Counted from the first letter of the stretch, positions 1-5,921 are shown. The stretch: 7,710 bases of DNA from Bdellovibrionales bacterium (GCA_022707945.1 JAKIZQ010000053.1:1-7710); one strand, 5' to 3'. A program made the numbers and translations. The notes: generated by a model from the sequence alone, not told the origin.

Positions 1-197
1 TCTATAGCGTCTATAAGACCAAGTACTCCGTAACTTATCATTTCATCAAGTTCTACTGAGTAACGAGTCCTTGCTACCATTTTGTTGGCTAGATATTTTA
101 TTAGCGGGGTAAATTCCATTATTATTTGGTTACGGTTCTTTTTGCATATTGTTGTTTTTTTTCTTTCTGGATTCTTTATAAGAGTTAAACCTGTCAT
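1..197 (-). CDS. Sigma-70 family RNA polymerase sigma factor, FliA/WhiG-like (N-terminal part, runs off left edge)
   Basis: Reading leftward from the ATG at 197-195 gives 65 complete codons without a stop. Residues about 31-65 (PLIKYLANKM, then VELDEMISYGVLGLIDAI) match the pattern of sigma region 1.2/2.1 in FliA, WhiG and SigB-type factors, where PLVKYIA is followed by a V-D/E-x-D-D-L-I-S-x-G-x-x-G-L-x-D-A-I block. This region starts the core-polymerase-binding helices. The first 30 residues are basic and not recognisable, as is common ahead of this region. A GGAGG at 208-204 sits 6 nt upstream of the ATG; the ATGs at 210 and 203 are followed almost at once by stops, so 197 is the start. Regions 2.4 and 4, which would decide promoter class, lie outside the window. 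FliA-like is the best guess; a SigB/SigF-like stress or sporulation factor remains possible. It is divergent from the aro operon. Confidence 0.8.
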   Translation of the reverse strand, partial: MTGLTLIKNPERKKTTICKKNRNQIIMEFTPLIKYLANKMVARTRYSVELDEMISYGVLGLIDAI

Positions 198-203
198 TTC
201 ATG

Positions 204-208
204 CCTCC
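204..208 (-). promoter_or_regulatory. Ribosome binding site of the sigma-factor gene
   Basis: GGAGG on the minus strand, 6 nt before the ATG at 197. It decides the start, because the other nearby ATGs open frames of only two or three codons. Confidence 0.7.
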
Positions 209-263
209 ATTCATATAATTCTTTTTATGTAAATTAGACAGGAGGACATAGAAAAGCGGTTAG

Positions 264-291
264 TTGATTTTAAAAAATATTTTAGTATAAT
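264..291 (+). promoter_or_regulatory. Candidate sigma-70 promoter for the aro operon
   Basis: TTGATT (264-269), a 16-bp spacer, then a perfect TATAAT (286-291). It points toward the gene at 465 and would start transcription near 298, leaving an untranslated leader of about 165 nt. The spacer contains the A/T palindrome AAAATATTTT (274-283). It is the only consensus-grade promoter seen upstream of the operon. The start site is inferred, not measured. Confidence 0.6.
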
Positions 292-374
292 GCTTTTCGG
301 AATACTTTAGAAAAACTTTAGTCAATATTAAATATATGAAATTAAAGAATAAAATTAAAATATAGTGTGTCTTT

Positions 375-399
375 GGGCTAGTTTAAGCCTGAACCTTAA
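375..399 (+). promoter_or_regulatory. Two mutually exclusive short leader hairpins
   Basis: GGGCT (375-379) can pair with AGCCT (386-390) around a 6-nt loop. Alternatively TTAAG (383-387) can pair with CTTAA (395-399) around a 7-nt loop. The two stems share bases 386-387, so only one can form. Each is only 5 bp, so either could be chance in AT-rich DNA. They are listed because they lie in the long leader upstream of the possible Shine-Dalgarno-closing stem. Confidence 0.25.
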
Positions 400-416
400 T
401 TAAAACAGCTGACTTT

Positions 417-459
417 CTTCCTAAAATAGTGATATCAAAGGGATTAACTTGTTAGGAGG
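417..459 (+). promoter_or_regulatory. Possible Shine-Dalgarno-sequestering stem before the first operon gene
   Basis: CTTCCTAA (417-424) can form an 8-bp stem with TTAGGAGG (452-459), with one G-U pair and a 27-nt loop. The right arm contains the whole AGGAGG ribosome site (454-459), which lies 5 nt before the ATG at 465. If it forms, the stem would hold translation of the first gene closed. No known riboswitch or T-box signature is visible in the leader, so the ligand or signal, if any, is unknown. Confidence 0.35.
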
Positions 460-464
460 TTCTT

Positions 465-938
465 ATGAGAAGAACGATTATGATATTGGTCTTGGGGCTT
501 TTTTCTTTTGCAATTTACTCAAAACCATCTTCTTCATATGTAGTAGAGGTCTTTACAATTGGACAGTTCAGAGAAGGACTAAACAAATTAACACCCAAAG
601 AAGAGAAAATAGAGATAACTAGCTATACAAATAAAGAATCTTTGACAGCGTCTATTCCTAATAAAGAAAGCCAAAAGAAATGGTTAAACAGGGTTTCGGC
701 TGAAAGATGTCCAAAACTTATTTTAATCTATGTATGGGAACTTTATACAGGTAAACTATTTAAAGATAATACCTTTGATCTTTGTGCAGATATTAACGAG
801 TCTGTTGTCAGCAGGGAGTATAATCTAGATCAACTTACTTACACTTGCTCTGCAGATAAGAATAGTTTACTTAAGAACATGTTCCCAAATGTAAAATCAG
901 ACGAGGAACCGATAGCAGAAATATATATTAAAAGATGA
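465..938 (+). CDS. Small exported protein of unknown function, first gene of the aro operon
   Basis: This is a 157-residue protein that I do not recognise. The N-terminus looks like a Sec signal peptide: Arg2-Arg3, then a hydrophobic core at residues 5-18, with plausible signal-peptidase I sites after Ala16 or Ser19. There is no Cys at the cleavage region, so it is not an obvious lipoprotein. The mature part is polar and Lys/Glu-rich, with one short hydrophobic strand near residues 84-91 and three cysteines (82, 107, 128), an odd number for purely paired disulfides. No second membrane segment is seen. The start is fixed by AGGAGG at 454-459. The stop lies 5 bp before aroF, so it is probably co-transcribed with, and coupled to, the shikimate genes. 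Its role there cannot be inferred; it may simply be carried along as the leading cistron. Confidence 0.75.
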   Translation: MRRTIMILVLGLFSFAIYSKPSSSYVVEVFTIGQFREGLNKLTPKEEKIEITSYTNKESLTASIPNKESQKKWLNRVSAERCPKLILIYVWELYTGKLFKDNTFDLCADINESVVSREYNLDQLTYTCSADKNSLLKNMFPNVKSDEEPIAEIYIKR

Positions 939-943
939 GTTAA

Positions 944-1720
944 ATGAAAGATCTAAAACTAGTAAAAAAATTAGATAGTGATGTAAAGACCAAGCAGGAA
1001 CTTATTCTTATAGCTGGTCCTTGCACCATAGAGAGTGAAGAAAGTTTAGAACTAATAGCTAAAGAAGTAAAAAATGCCGGTGCTACCATGCTTAGAGGAG
1101 GGGCTTTTAAGCCAAGAACATCTCCTTATGATTTTCAAGGATTGGGGCTTGAAGGTTTAAAAATACTTAACAAAGTTGGAAAGAAAGTAGGGCTCCCTGT
1201 AGTCAGCGAAGTAGTTGACGCAAAAGATCTTGAACATTTTTTGGAATTGGTTGATGTCATACAGGTCGGCTCAAGAAATGTGCAGAATTTTTCGTTACTA
1301 AAAGAACTTGGTAGAGTAAAAAAACCGGTACTTCTTAAAAGAGGTGCTTCATCCACATACAAGGAATGGCTTAGTAGTGCAGAATACATAATGCTAGAAG
1401 GTAATCCGAACATAATCCTGTGTGAAAGAGGTATAAGGAGTTTTGAGGATTACACACGTAATGTTTTGGATATTGGAGCTGTTCCCGTCATGAAAGAACT
1501 TACTCATTTGCCAATAATAGTAGATCCAAGTCATGGTACTGGTAAAAGCTCTTTAGTACTTCCAATGTCTTTAGCCGCAATAGCCAGCGGGGCCGATGGA
1601 ATAATGGTAGAAGTACATCCATGTCCAGATAAAGCTTCGTGTGATGCAAAACAATCCATTACACCCAAGGAGTTCACTTTACTTAGTGAAAGAATAAAAA
1701 GGCTTAGTACATGTTTATAA
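944..1720 (+). CDS. aroF: 3-deoxy-D-arabino-heptulosonate 7-phosphate (DAHP) synthase, type I-beta, catalytic domain only
   Basis: It catalyses the first shikimate step, condensing phosphoenolpyruvate with erythrose 4-phosphate in the cytoplasm. Family signatures in order are IAGPCTIES (23-31), GGAFKPRTSPYDFQGLG (52-68), QVGSRNVQNF (107-116), LKRGASST (131-138), GNPNIILCERGIR (153-165) and VDPSHGTG (193-200). The expected metal ligands are all present: Cys27, His197, Glu223 and Asp234. The GGAFKPRTSPY block separates it from the related KDO-8-phosphate synthase. At 258 residues it is only the barrel domain: it lacks the N-terminal ferredoxin-like domain of the Thermotoga enzyme and the chorismate-mutase domain of the Bacillus enzyme, like the short archaeal (Pyrococcus-type) forms. 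There is no strong ribosome site; the start lies 5 bp after the previous stop, suggesting reinitiation. It overlaps aroB by 10 bp. Confidence 0.95.
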   Translation: MKDLKLVKKLDSDVKTKQELILIAGPCTIESEESLELIAKEVKNAGATMLRGGAFKPRTSPYDFQGLGLEGLKILNKVGKKVGLPVVSEVVDAKDLEHFLELVDVIQVGSRNVQNFSLLKELGRVKKPVLLKRGASSTYKEWLSSAEYIMLEGNPNIILCERGIRSFEDYTRNVLDIGAVPVMKELTHLPIIVDPSHGTGKSSLVLPMSLAAIASGADGIMVEVHPCPDKASCDAKQSITPKEFTLLSERIKRLSTCL

Positions 1721-2697
1721 ATATAAAAAACATGGTAGGGTCAAATAGACCCATAGTTATTACCGACGATAAAGTTAATTCAATATATGGACATTTCTTT
1801 GATGGTATAGATGTAATAGTGCTTCCACAGGGAGAGTTGAATAAAAATCTAGATACTATCAAATATGTATATCAAAGATTAATAGAGCTTGAAGCGGATA
1901 GAACTTGTTCTTTAGTTGGAGTGGGCGGAGGTCTTGTTCTTGACATGACTGGCTTTGTAGCCTCTACATTTATGAGGGGACTTAGTTTTGGCTTTGTGCC
2001 TACCACATTGATAGCTATGGCTGATGCGGCATATGGTGGTAAGAATGGAGTTAATTTTAATGGATTTAAGAATATTATTGGTACTTTTAAGGAAGCAGAA
2101 TTTGTTTATAGCCAACCTGAGTTCTTAAAGACACTCGATGAAAGAGAATTTAAGGCTGGCATCGTAGAAATAATAAAAACAGCACTAGTGATGGATGCAG
2201 ATCTTTTTTCATTCATTGAGAAAGAAAGGGACAAGATACTTAATCTTGAAATGGAACTTATAGAACATCTTATAAAAAGGACTTTAAAGATAAAAACAGA
2301 CTTGGTTAAACTTGATATGTTTGATAACGATGAGCGAAGAAAACTTAATCTTGGTCACACTGTTGGTCATGCACTTGAATATCTTAGTGAAGGAGTCTTG
2401 AATCACGGAGAGGCTGTTGCAGAAGGTATCGTTTTTTCTGCAAATGCATCTGTAGCACTTGGCTATCTAAAAGAAGAGGAATTAAAAAGAATAGAAGAAC
2501 TTTTTTGGTCATATTCAATAAACAAGAATGTGAACATAAAAAAATATAGTGAAAAAGATATTATAGACGCTATAAAAAAAGATAAAAAACGTAACGATAG
2601 TTCTGTTAACTTTGTTTTTATACAGAATATAGGGAAATCTTTTATACAAGCTGTCCCATTTGGACGTTTAGAGGAGTTGCTACATGATCTGTATTAG
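1711..2697 (+). CDS. aroB: 3-dehydroquinate synthase
   Basis: It converts DAHP to 3-dehydroquinate, using NAD+ and a divalent metal, and is cytoplasmic. Visible motifs are VGVGGGLVLDMTGF (69-82; glycine-rich NAD site), STFMRG (85-90), PTTL (97-100), GGKNGVN (109-115), KNIIGTF (120-126), GIVEIIK (150-156), LNLGHTVGHALE (212-223) and LNHGEAVAEG (230-239). By homology to the Aspergillus enzyme, the metal ligands are Glu153, His216 and His232, with His220 next to the active site. At 328 residues it is some 20-35 shorter than common bacterial forms, and the loss is at the N-terminus; the N-terminal strand is reduced but the catalytic core is complete. The segment normally VDSSVGGKTG reads ADAAYGGKNG here. 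The ATG at 1711 lies inside the end of aroF, 8 nt after a weak AAAGG; Met8 (1732) is a less likely start. It overlaps aroD by 14 bp. Confidence 0.95.
   Translation: MFINIKNMVGSNRPIVITDDKVNSIYGHFFDGIDVIVLPQGELNKNLDTIKYVYQRLIELEADRTCSLVGVGGGLVLDMTGFVASTFMRGLSFGFVPTTLIAMADAAYGGKNGVNFNGFKNIIGTFKEAEFVYSQPEFLKTLDEREFKAGIVEIIKTALVMDADLFSFIEKERDKILNLEMELIEHLIKRTLKIKTDLVKLDMFDNDERRKLNLGHTVGHALEYLSEGVLNHGEAVAEGIVFSANASVALGYLKEEELKRIEELFWSYSINKNVNIKKYSEKDIIDAIKKDKKRNDSSVNFVFIQNIGKSFIQAVPFGRLEELLHDLY
2671..2676 (+). promoter_or_regulatory. Ribosome binding site of aroD inside aroB
   Basis: GAGGAG lies 7 nt before the ATG at 2684, within the last codons of aroB. It supports the 14-bp overlapping start and translational coupling. 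Confidence 0.7.
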
Positions 2698-3310
2698 TAT
2701 CGGTGGTTTTGGTTTTAAGAAATGTTTAGAACTTGTAAAGAAATATGAGCTGTGTGAGTTAAGATTAGACAAACTTAAGCTCAGCGAGTTAGAATTGAGC
2801 AAGTTAATATATTCAGGCAAAGAAATAATAGTTTCTTACAGAAAAAAAGTATTAGACCCTAAAGGGAAAGAACTTTTAGAACATGCTATTAATAATGGTG
2901 TTTCTTATGTTGATATAGACATTAACTGGCCCCTAAAAGATAGAAAATATCTTTCATGTCTTGCAAAGAAGAAAGGGACTTTGATAATTGCCTCATACCA
3001 TAATTATGAATTAACGCCCCCTTTAAAGACACTTAACAGCGTGCTTGAAAAGTGCAGGAGCTTAAACCCAGATGTGATAAAGATATCGTGTTTTAGTAAG
3101 AGTGATAAGGATAATCTAAAACTCTTGAGTTTGTTGGATCAACCAGAAGACATGATAGTCGTAGGTATGGGACAAAAAGGCAGGATAACAAGGCTGATTG
3201 CTCCAAGTTTTGGTGCTTTTTGTACCTATGTTTGTGTTGATAAGGATAAGAAAACTGCCTTGGGCCAATATAGTATAAAGGAGATGGAAAAATTTTGTTG
3301 TTCGCTGTAA
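2684..3310 (+). CDS. aroD: 3-dehydroquinate dehydratase, type I
   Basis: It removes water from 3-dehydroquinate to give 3-dehydroshikimate through a Lys Schiff base. At 208 residues it is slightly shorter than the 220-250 of most type I enzymes. Markers in order are CELRLDKL (24-31; substrate-binding Glu/Arg), VDIDI (76-80), IIASYHNYELTP (101-112; catalytic His106), VIKIS (131-135; Schiff-base Lys133), MGQKGRITR (162-170; Arg170) and LGQYS (193-197; Gln195). These match the His143/Lys170/Arg213/Gln236 set of the Salmonella and E. coli enzymes. The residue equivalent to Glu86, normally in a DLEL/DVEL context, appears to be Asp79. The Pro of the usual PGQ motif is Leu193. Type II dehydroquinase is excluded by the fold signatures. 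It is fourth in the operon and overlaps aroE-aroK by 16 bp. Confidence 0.93.
   Translation: MICISIGGFGFKKCLELVKKYELCELRLDKLKLSELELSKLIYSGKEIIVSYRKKVLDPKGKELLEHAINNGVSYVDIDINWPLKDRKYLSCLAKKKGTLIIASYHNYELTPPLKTLNSVLEKCRSLNPDVIKISCFSKSDKDNLKLLSLLDQPEDMIVVGMGQKGRITRLIAPSFGAFCTYVCVDKDKKTALGQYSIKEMEKFCCSL
3277..3283 (+). promoter_or_regulatory. Ribosome binding site for the TTG start of aroE-aroK
   Basis: AAAGGAG lies 11 nt before the TTG at 3295 (14 before a second TTG at 3298), inside the end of aroD. The nearby ATG at 3284 is in the aroD frame, so the dehydrogenase must use a non-ATG start here. Confidence 0.55.
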
Positions 3311-4524
3311 CAGGATCTCCAGTAAGTGATAGTAAAAGTCCTGATATTTGGAACAGTGCTTTTAAAGCGTTCAATATTGATGCTACTTATTTTAGGATAG
3401 CTTCACAGGACATTGGAGAAGCTATAAAAACGGCAGAAGAGTTGTATCTTAGAGGTCTTAACATTACAGCTCCTTTTAAAGAGGATATATTAAGATTTGT
3501 AAGTGCTCCTGATAAGGATGTTCAAAATATTGGTTCGGCAAATGTAATTTTATTCGAAGACAGGAAAATAAAAGCCTTCAATACGGATTGGAAAGCTGTG
3601 ACCAAGATACTTAATGATAAAGGCCTAAACGAACTTGAAAATAAGAAATGCTTGATATTAGGGGCTGGTGGGGCGGCAAGAGCGGCTATTTATGCTTTAA
3701 AAAAGTTGAATGCCGATCTTGTGATAAGCAATCGTACACAAGAAAAAGCAAGACGCTTGGCGTCTTATTTTAATGTTGAGTATCTTATTCAGGAAGAGGC
3801 ATTAAAAGACAACTACGATGTGGTAATAAACTGCACCTCACGTTCATATGACGTCTTTCCTGAACTAAAAACAAAGTTGTTGATAGATGCTCCTTACAGC
3901 GGGCTTAAATCTAGTGAGGATTATGTCAGTGGTGAAGAGTGGCTTGTTCTACAGGCAGAAACTCTTTTTAGGACCTTGTTTGAAGAAGATTCAATGGAGT
4001 ACATGAAGAAAGGACTTTTAGAGCAAAAGAAAAGAAAACAAAATATAGCTTTAACTGGTTTTATGGGTTCAGGAAAAAGCTATCTTGCAAGAAAACTTGC
4101 AAAAGAGCTTTCTTATGAACTAGTAGACCTTGATAAGTTGATAGAGGAACAAGAAGGCATGAGCGTTACTCAAATATTTAGTACTAAGGGTGGTGAATAT
4201 TTTAGAGAAAAAGAGAAAAAACTCTTACATGGTCTAGAACTTAAAAAACCCTTAGTACTTGCTACTGGCGGTGGAACTATAATAGACGCTGAGAACAGAG
4301 AATTCTTAAAACATAATTTTAATGTAGTTTGGTTGTGGGCAAAGCTTGGTGTTATAAATAAAAGAATAGATAGAACAGATCGTCCGTTATTCAATGACAA
4401 CGCAAAAGAGTTGCTTAATAGCAGAATACCACTTTATGCAAAAAGCTGTGATTTTTGTGTTAGGAACAGCGATAGTGATGTTAAAAAAGTTATTTCAATA
4501 ATACGTGCTAACTTGCCCAGGTAG
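3295..4524 (+). CDS. aroE-aroK: Bifunctional shikimate dehydrogenase-shikimate kinase fusion
   Basis: The 409-residue protein carries two consecutive pathway enzymes. Residues 1 to about 235 are an NADP-dependent shikimate dehydrogenase: VSDSKSP (10-16) with the shikimate-binding Ser13 and Ser15, NITAPFKED (56-64) with catalytic Lys62, Asn83, NTD (96-98) with catalytic Asp98, GAGGAARA (123-130) and NRT (146-148) for NADP, and Gln220. After a Lys-rich linker (about 235-249), residues 250-409 are shikimate kinase: Walker A GFMGSGKS (255-262), DLD (278-280), GGEYFREKE (299-307), ATGGG (323-327), lid DRPL (362-365) and Arg377. Both active sites look intact. The dehydrogenase half is short, with a trimmed C-terminal segment, and has Asp12 where His is usual. 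The start is TTG; ATT at 3292 or TTG at 3298 are alternatives. No stop or frameshift separates the halves. The end overlaps convergent pepT by 17 bp. Confidence 0.93.
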   Translation: MLFAVTGSPVSDSKSPDIWNSAFKAFNIDATYFRIASQDIGEAIKTAEELYLRGLNITAPFKEDILRFVSAPDKDVQNIGSANVILFEDRKIKAFNTDWKAVTKILNDKGLNELENKKCLILGAGGAARAAIYALKKLNADLVISNRTQEKARRLASYFNVEYLIQEEALKDNYDVVINCTSRSYDVFPELKTKLLIDAPYSGLKSSEDYVSGEEWLVLQAETLFRTLFEEDSMEYMKKGLLEQKKRKQNIALTGFMGSGKSYLARKLAKELSYELVDLDKLIEEQEGMSVTQIFSTKGGEYFREKEKKLLHGLELKKPLVLATGGGTIIDAENREFLKHNFNVVWLWAKLGVINKRIDRTDRPLFNDNAKELLNSRIPLYAKSCDFCVRNSDSDVKKVISIIRANLPR

Positions 4525-5749
4525 ATATTAGGTGCCTTATTACTTTGGCGTTTTCAGCCATTTCTTCAAGACAGACCCATTCCATCTTACTGTGGAAAGC
4601 ATAAAAACCCGCTGGTATATCTGGGGTTAAAAGCCCTCTATAACTTAGTCTTGAACCGTCTGTTCCGCCTCTTGCAACGCTCATTTTTGGTTCAACACCA
4701 CAGGCGCGCATTGCCTTTACTGCATATTCAACTACCCTTGGATCTTTATCCAGTTCATAGCGCATATTCCTGTATTGTTCCTTTATGCTAATAGTTATTT
4801 CTGAACCTTGGAATTCTTTTTGAGTGTTGTTTGCAATATTTTGAGCGATATCTTGAAGCTCTTTTAGTCCCTCTACTGCAAAATCTCTTACTAGGAGATT
4901 AATCTTAACGTTAGATACTCCACCTTCTATTTTTACTGGATGTAAAAAGCCCTGTCTTTCTTCTGTAGTCTCTGGTCTCTTGTCTGTAGGGAGCTTTTCT
5001 ATGAACCTTGATGCTATCCTAAGAGCATTTACCATTTTGTTCTTTGCATATCCGGGGTGTATGTCTTTTCCTTTTATATCTACGGTCATATAGTTTGCAC
5101 AAAAAGTTTCATTAGTTATTGTTCCAAAACCCTCGCTGTCAAGAGTGTAGGCACATACAGCATTAAGCTTTCTTAGATCAAGAAGTTCTGCGCCATGTCC
5201 TATTTCTTCGTCTGGTGTGAAGACAAAACAAACATCCCCATGTTTTAGTTCAGTATTGTTCAAAAGGAATTTTATAACTTCCATTGATATGGCTATCCCA
5301 CATTTATCGTCGCCACCCAATAGTGTATCACCAGAAGAACTTATAAGTGTCTTACCTACTTTTTCCTTTAATTCAGGGAAGTCCGATACTTTTATAACGG
5401 TACCTTCTTTAGGTAATACGATATCTTTTCCATTGTAATTCTCATGTACGATGGGTTCTACACCTTTACCGTTGGTGCTGTGATATGTATCAAGGTGCGA
5501 TATAAAAGCGACTGTAGGAGCCTGAGTGTTGCCTTTTATCCTTGCTATTACATAGCCGTTCTTATCTTGTTCAACCTCTTTAACACCAAGAGCTTTAAGG
5601 TCGTGGACTATTATTTTCCCAAGCTCTATTTGCTCAGGCGTACTTGGTGTTTTACCGGGGTTATTTTCTGTAGAATTGCTTTGTATCTTTGCATACTTTA
5701 TGAACATTTCCTTAATGTAATCTTTGTTAACTGTGTCATTGAATTTCAT
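4508..5749 (-). CDS. pepT: Peptidase T (tripeptide aminopeptidase, M20 family)
   Basis: It is a cytoplasmic di-zinc exopeptidase releasing N-terminal residues from tripeptides. The 413-residue length fits the family (about 408 in E. coli). Motifs are ISHLDTYHS (83-91; His85 metal, Asp87), LLGGDDKCGIA (143-153; bridging Asp147), FTPDEEIGHG (177-186; catalytic Glu181, metal Glu182), TLDSEG (202-207; Asp204), HPGYAKNKMVNA (231-242), ARGGTDGSRLS (359-369) and AFHSKMEW (384-391; His386). The spacing of these residues matches Salmonella PepT to within one residue. The frame is open to an ATG at 5800, but GGAGG at 5760-5756 lies 6 nt before the ATG at 5749 and the extra 17 residues overlap the promoter, so 5749 is chosen. 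It is antisense to the aro genes, splits aroE-aroK from aroA, and has no known part in aromatic synthesis. Confidence 0.95.
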   Translation of the reverse strand: MKFNDTVNKDYIKEMFIKYAKIQSNSTENNPGKTPSTPEQIELGKIIVHDLKALGVKEVEQDKNGYVIARIKGNTQAPTVAFISHLDTYHSTNGKGVEPIVHENYNGKDIVLPKEGTVIKVSDFPELKEKVGKTLISSSGDTLLGGDDKCGIAISMEVIKFLLNNTELKHGDVCFVFTPDEEIGHGAELLDLRKLNAVCAYTLDSEGFGTITNETFCANYMTVDIKGKDIHPGYAKNKMVNALRIASRFIEKLPTDKRPETTEERQGFLHPVKIEGGVSNVKINLLVRDFAVEGLKELQDIAQNIANNTQKEFQGSEITISIKEQYRNMRYELDKDPRVVEYAVKAMRACGVEPKMSVARGGTDGSRLSYRGLLTPDIPAGFYAFHSKMEWVCLEEMAENAKVIRHLISTWAS

Positions 5750-5755
5750 CTTTAA

Positions 5756-5760
5756 CCTCC
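5756..5760 (-). promoter_or_regulatory. Ribosome binding site that sets the pepT start
   Basis: GGAGG on the minus strand is 6 nt before the ATG at 5749. The upstream ATG at 5800 has no such site and would fall within the -35 box. Confidence 0.75.
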
Positions 5761-5771
5761 AGAGTTTACTA

Positions 5772-5800
5772 TATATAACCCAGATTTTTATATCTGTCAT
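5772..5800 (-). promoter_or_regulatory. pepT promoter with an embedded palindrome
   Basis: Read on the minus strand, ATGACA (5800-5795) is followed by a 17-bp spacer and TATATA (5777-5772), close to the sigma-70 consensus. It would start pepT transcription near 5765 with a leader of about 16 nt that just includes the ribosome site. The inverted repeat CAGAT-N6-ATCTG (5781-5796) fills most of the spacer and overlaps the -35 box by two bases, a plausible repressor operator position. The regulator is unknown. Confidence 0.55.
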
Positions 5801-5840
5801 GGTATTAGGATTAGATATATTAAGTTAAATATGTTCCTTC

Positions 5841-5921
5841 ACTTGAGTCTACGGTTTTGACCACACTAATGCCTTGCCTCACTAAAGAGGAATAATCCAA
5901 CTTGAGAGCTTAAGGTTTAAC
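5841..5921 (+). repeat. Imperfect direct repeat in the pepT-aroA intergenic region
   Basis: ACTTGAG-N5-GGTTT (5841-5857) recurs as ACTTGAG-N7-GGTTT (5900-5918). The copies start 59 bp apart, and the second overlaps the candidate aroA promoter. The region also has a 4-bp CCTC/GAGG hairpin (5877-5890). The repeat is short and could be chance. Confidence 0.3.

Noticed and set aside
240..317. AGGAGG (240-245) on the plus strand followed by a 20-codon frame from an ATA, a possible leader peptide
   Set aside because: There is no ATG, GTG or TTG start at a usable distance, and most of the frame lies upstream of the predicted transcription start.
298..464. T-box or known amino-acid riboswitch in the operon leader
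   Set aside because: No T-box GGGTGGNACCGCG-like sequence or other recognisable riboswitch core was found on reading the leader.
1135..1413. Open frame of about 90 codons antisense to aroF
   Set aside because: It lies entirely within conserved aroF motifs, has Ser/Thr/Phe-rich shadow composition, and resembles no protein family I know.
944..1720. KDO-8-phosphate synthase as an alternative identity for the DAHP synthase
   Set aside because: The GGAFKPRTSPYDFQGLG block and the neighbouring shikimate genes are specific to DAHP synthase.
3093..3374. Minus-strand open frame across the aroD/aroE-aroK junction
   Set aside because: It is a shadow of two well-supported overlapping genes.
5444..5755. 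Plus-strand open frame of about 100 codons antisense to the pepT 5' end
   Set aside because: It mirrors the coding strand of a strongly supported gene and has no ribosome site or recognisable domain.
5750..5800. A 17-codon upstream extension of pepT to an ATG at 5800
   Set aside because: The extension overlaps the pepT promoter (ATGACA is its -35 box), has no ribosome site, and is not part of the peptidase T family; the GGAGG before 5749 is decisive.
5831..5860. Nine-codon frame (MFLHLSLRF) upstream of aroA as an attenuation leader peptide
   Set aside because: It has no ribosome site, only two Phe codons, no following terminator hairpin with a T-run, and it precedes the best aroA promoter.
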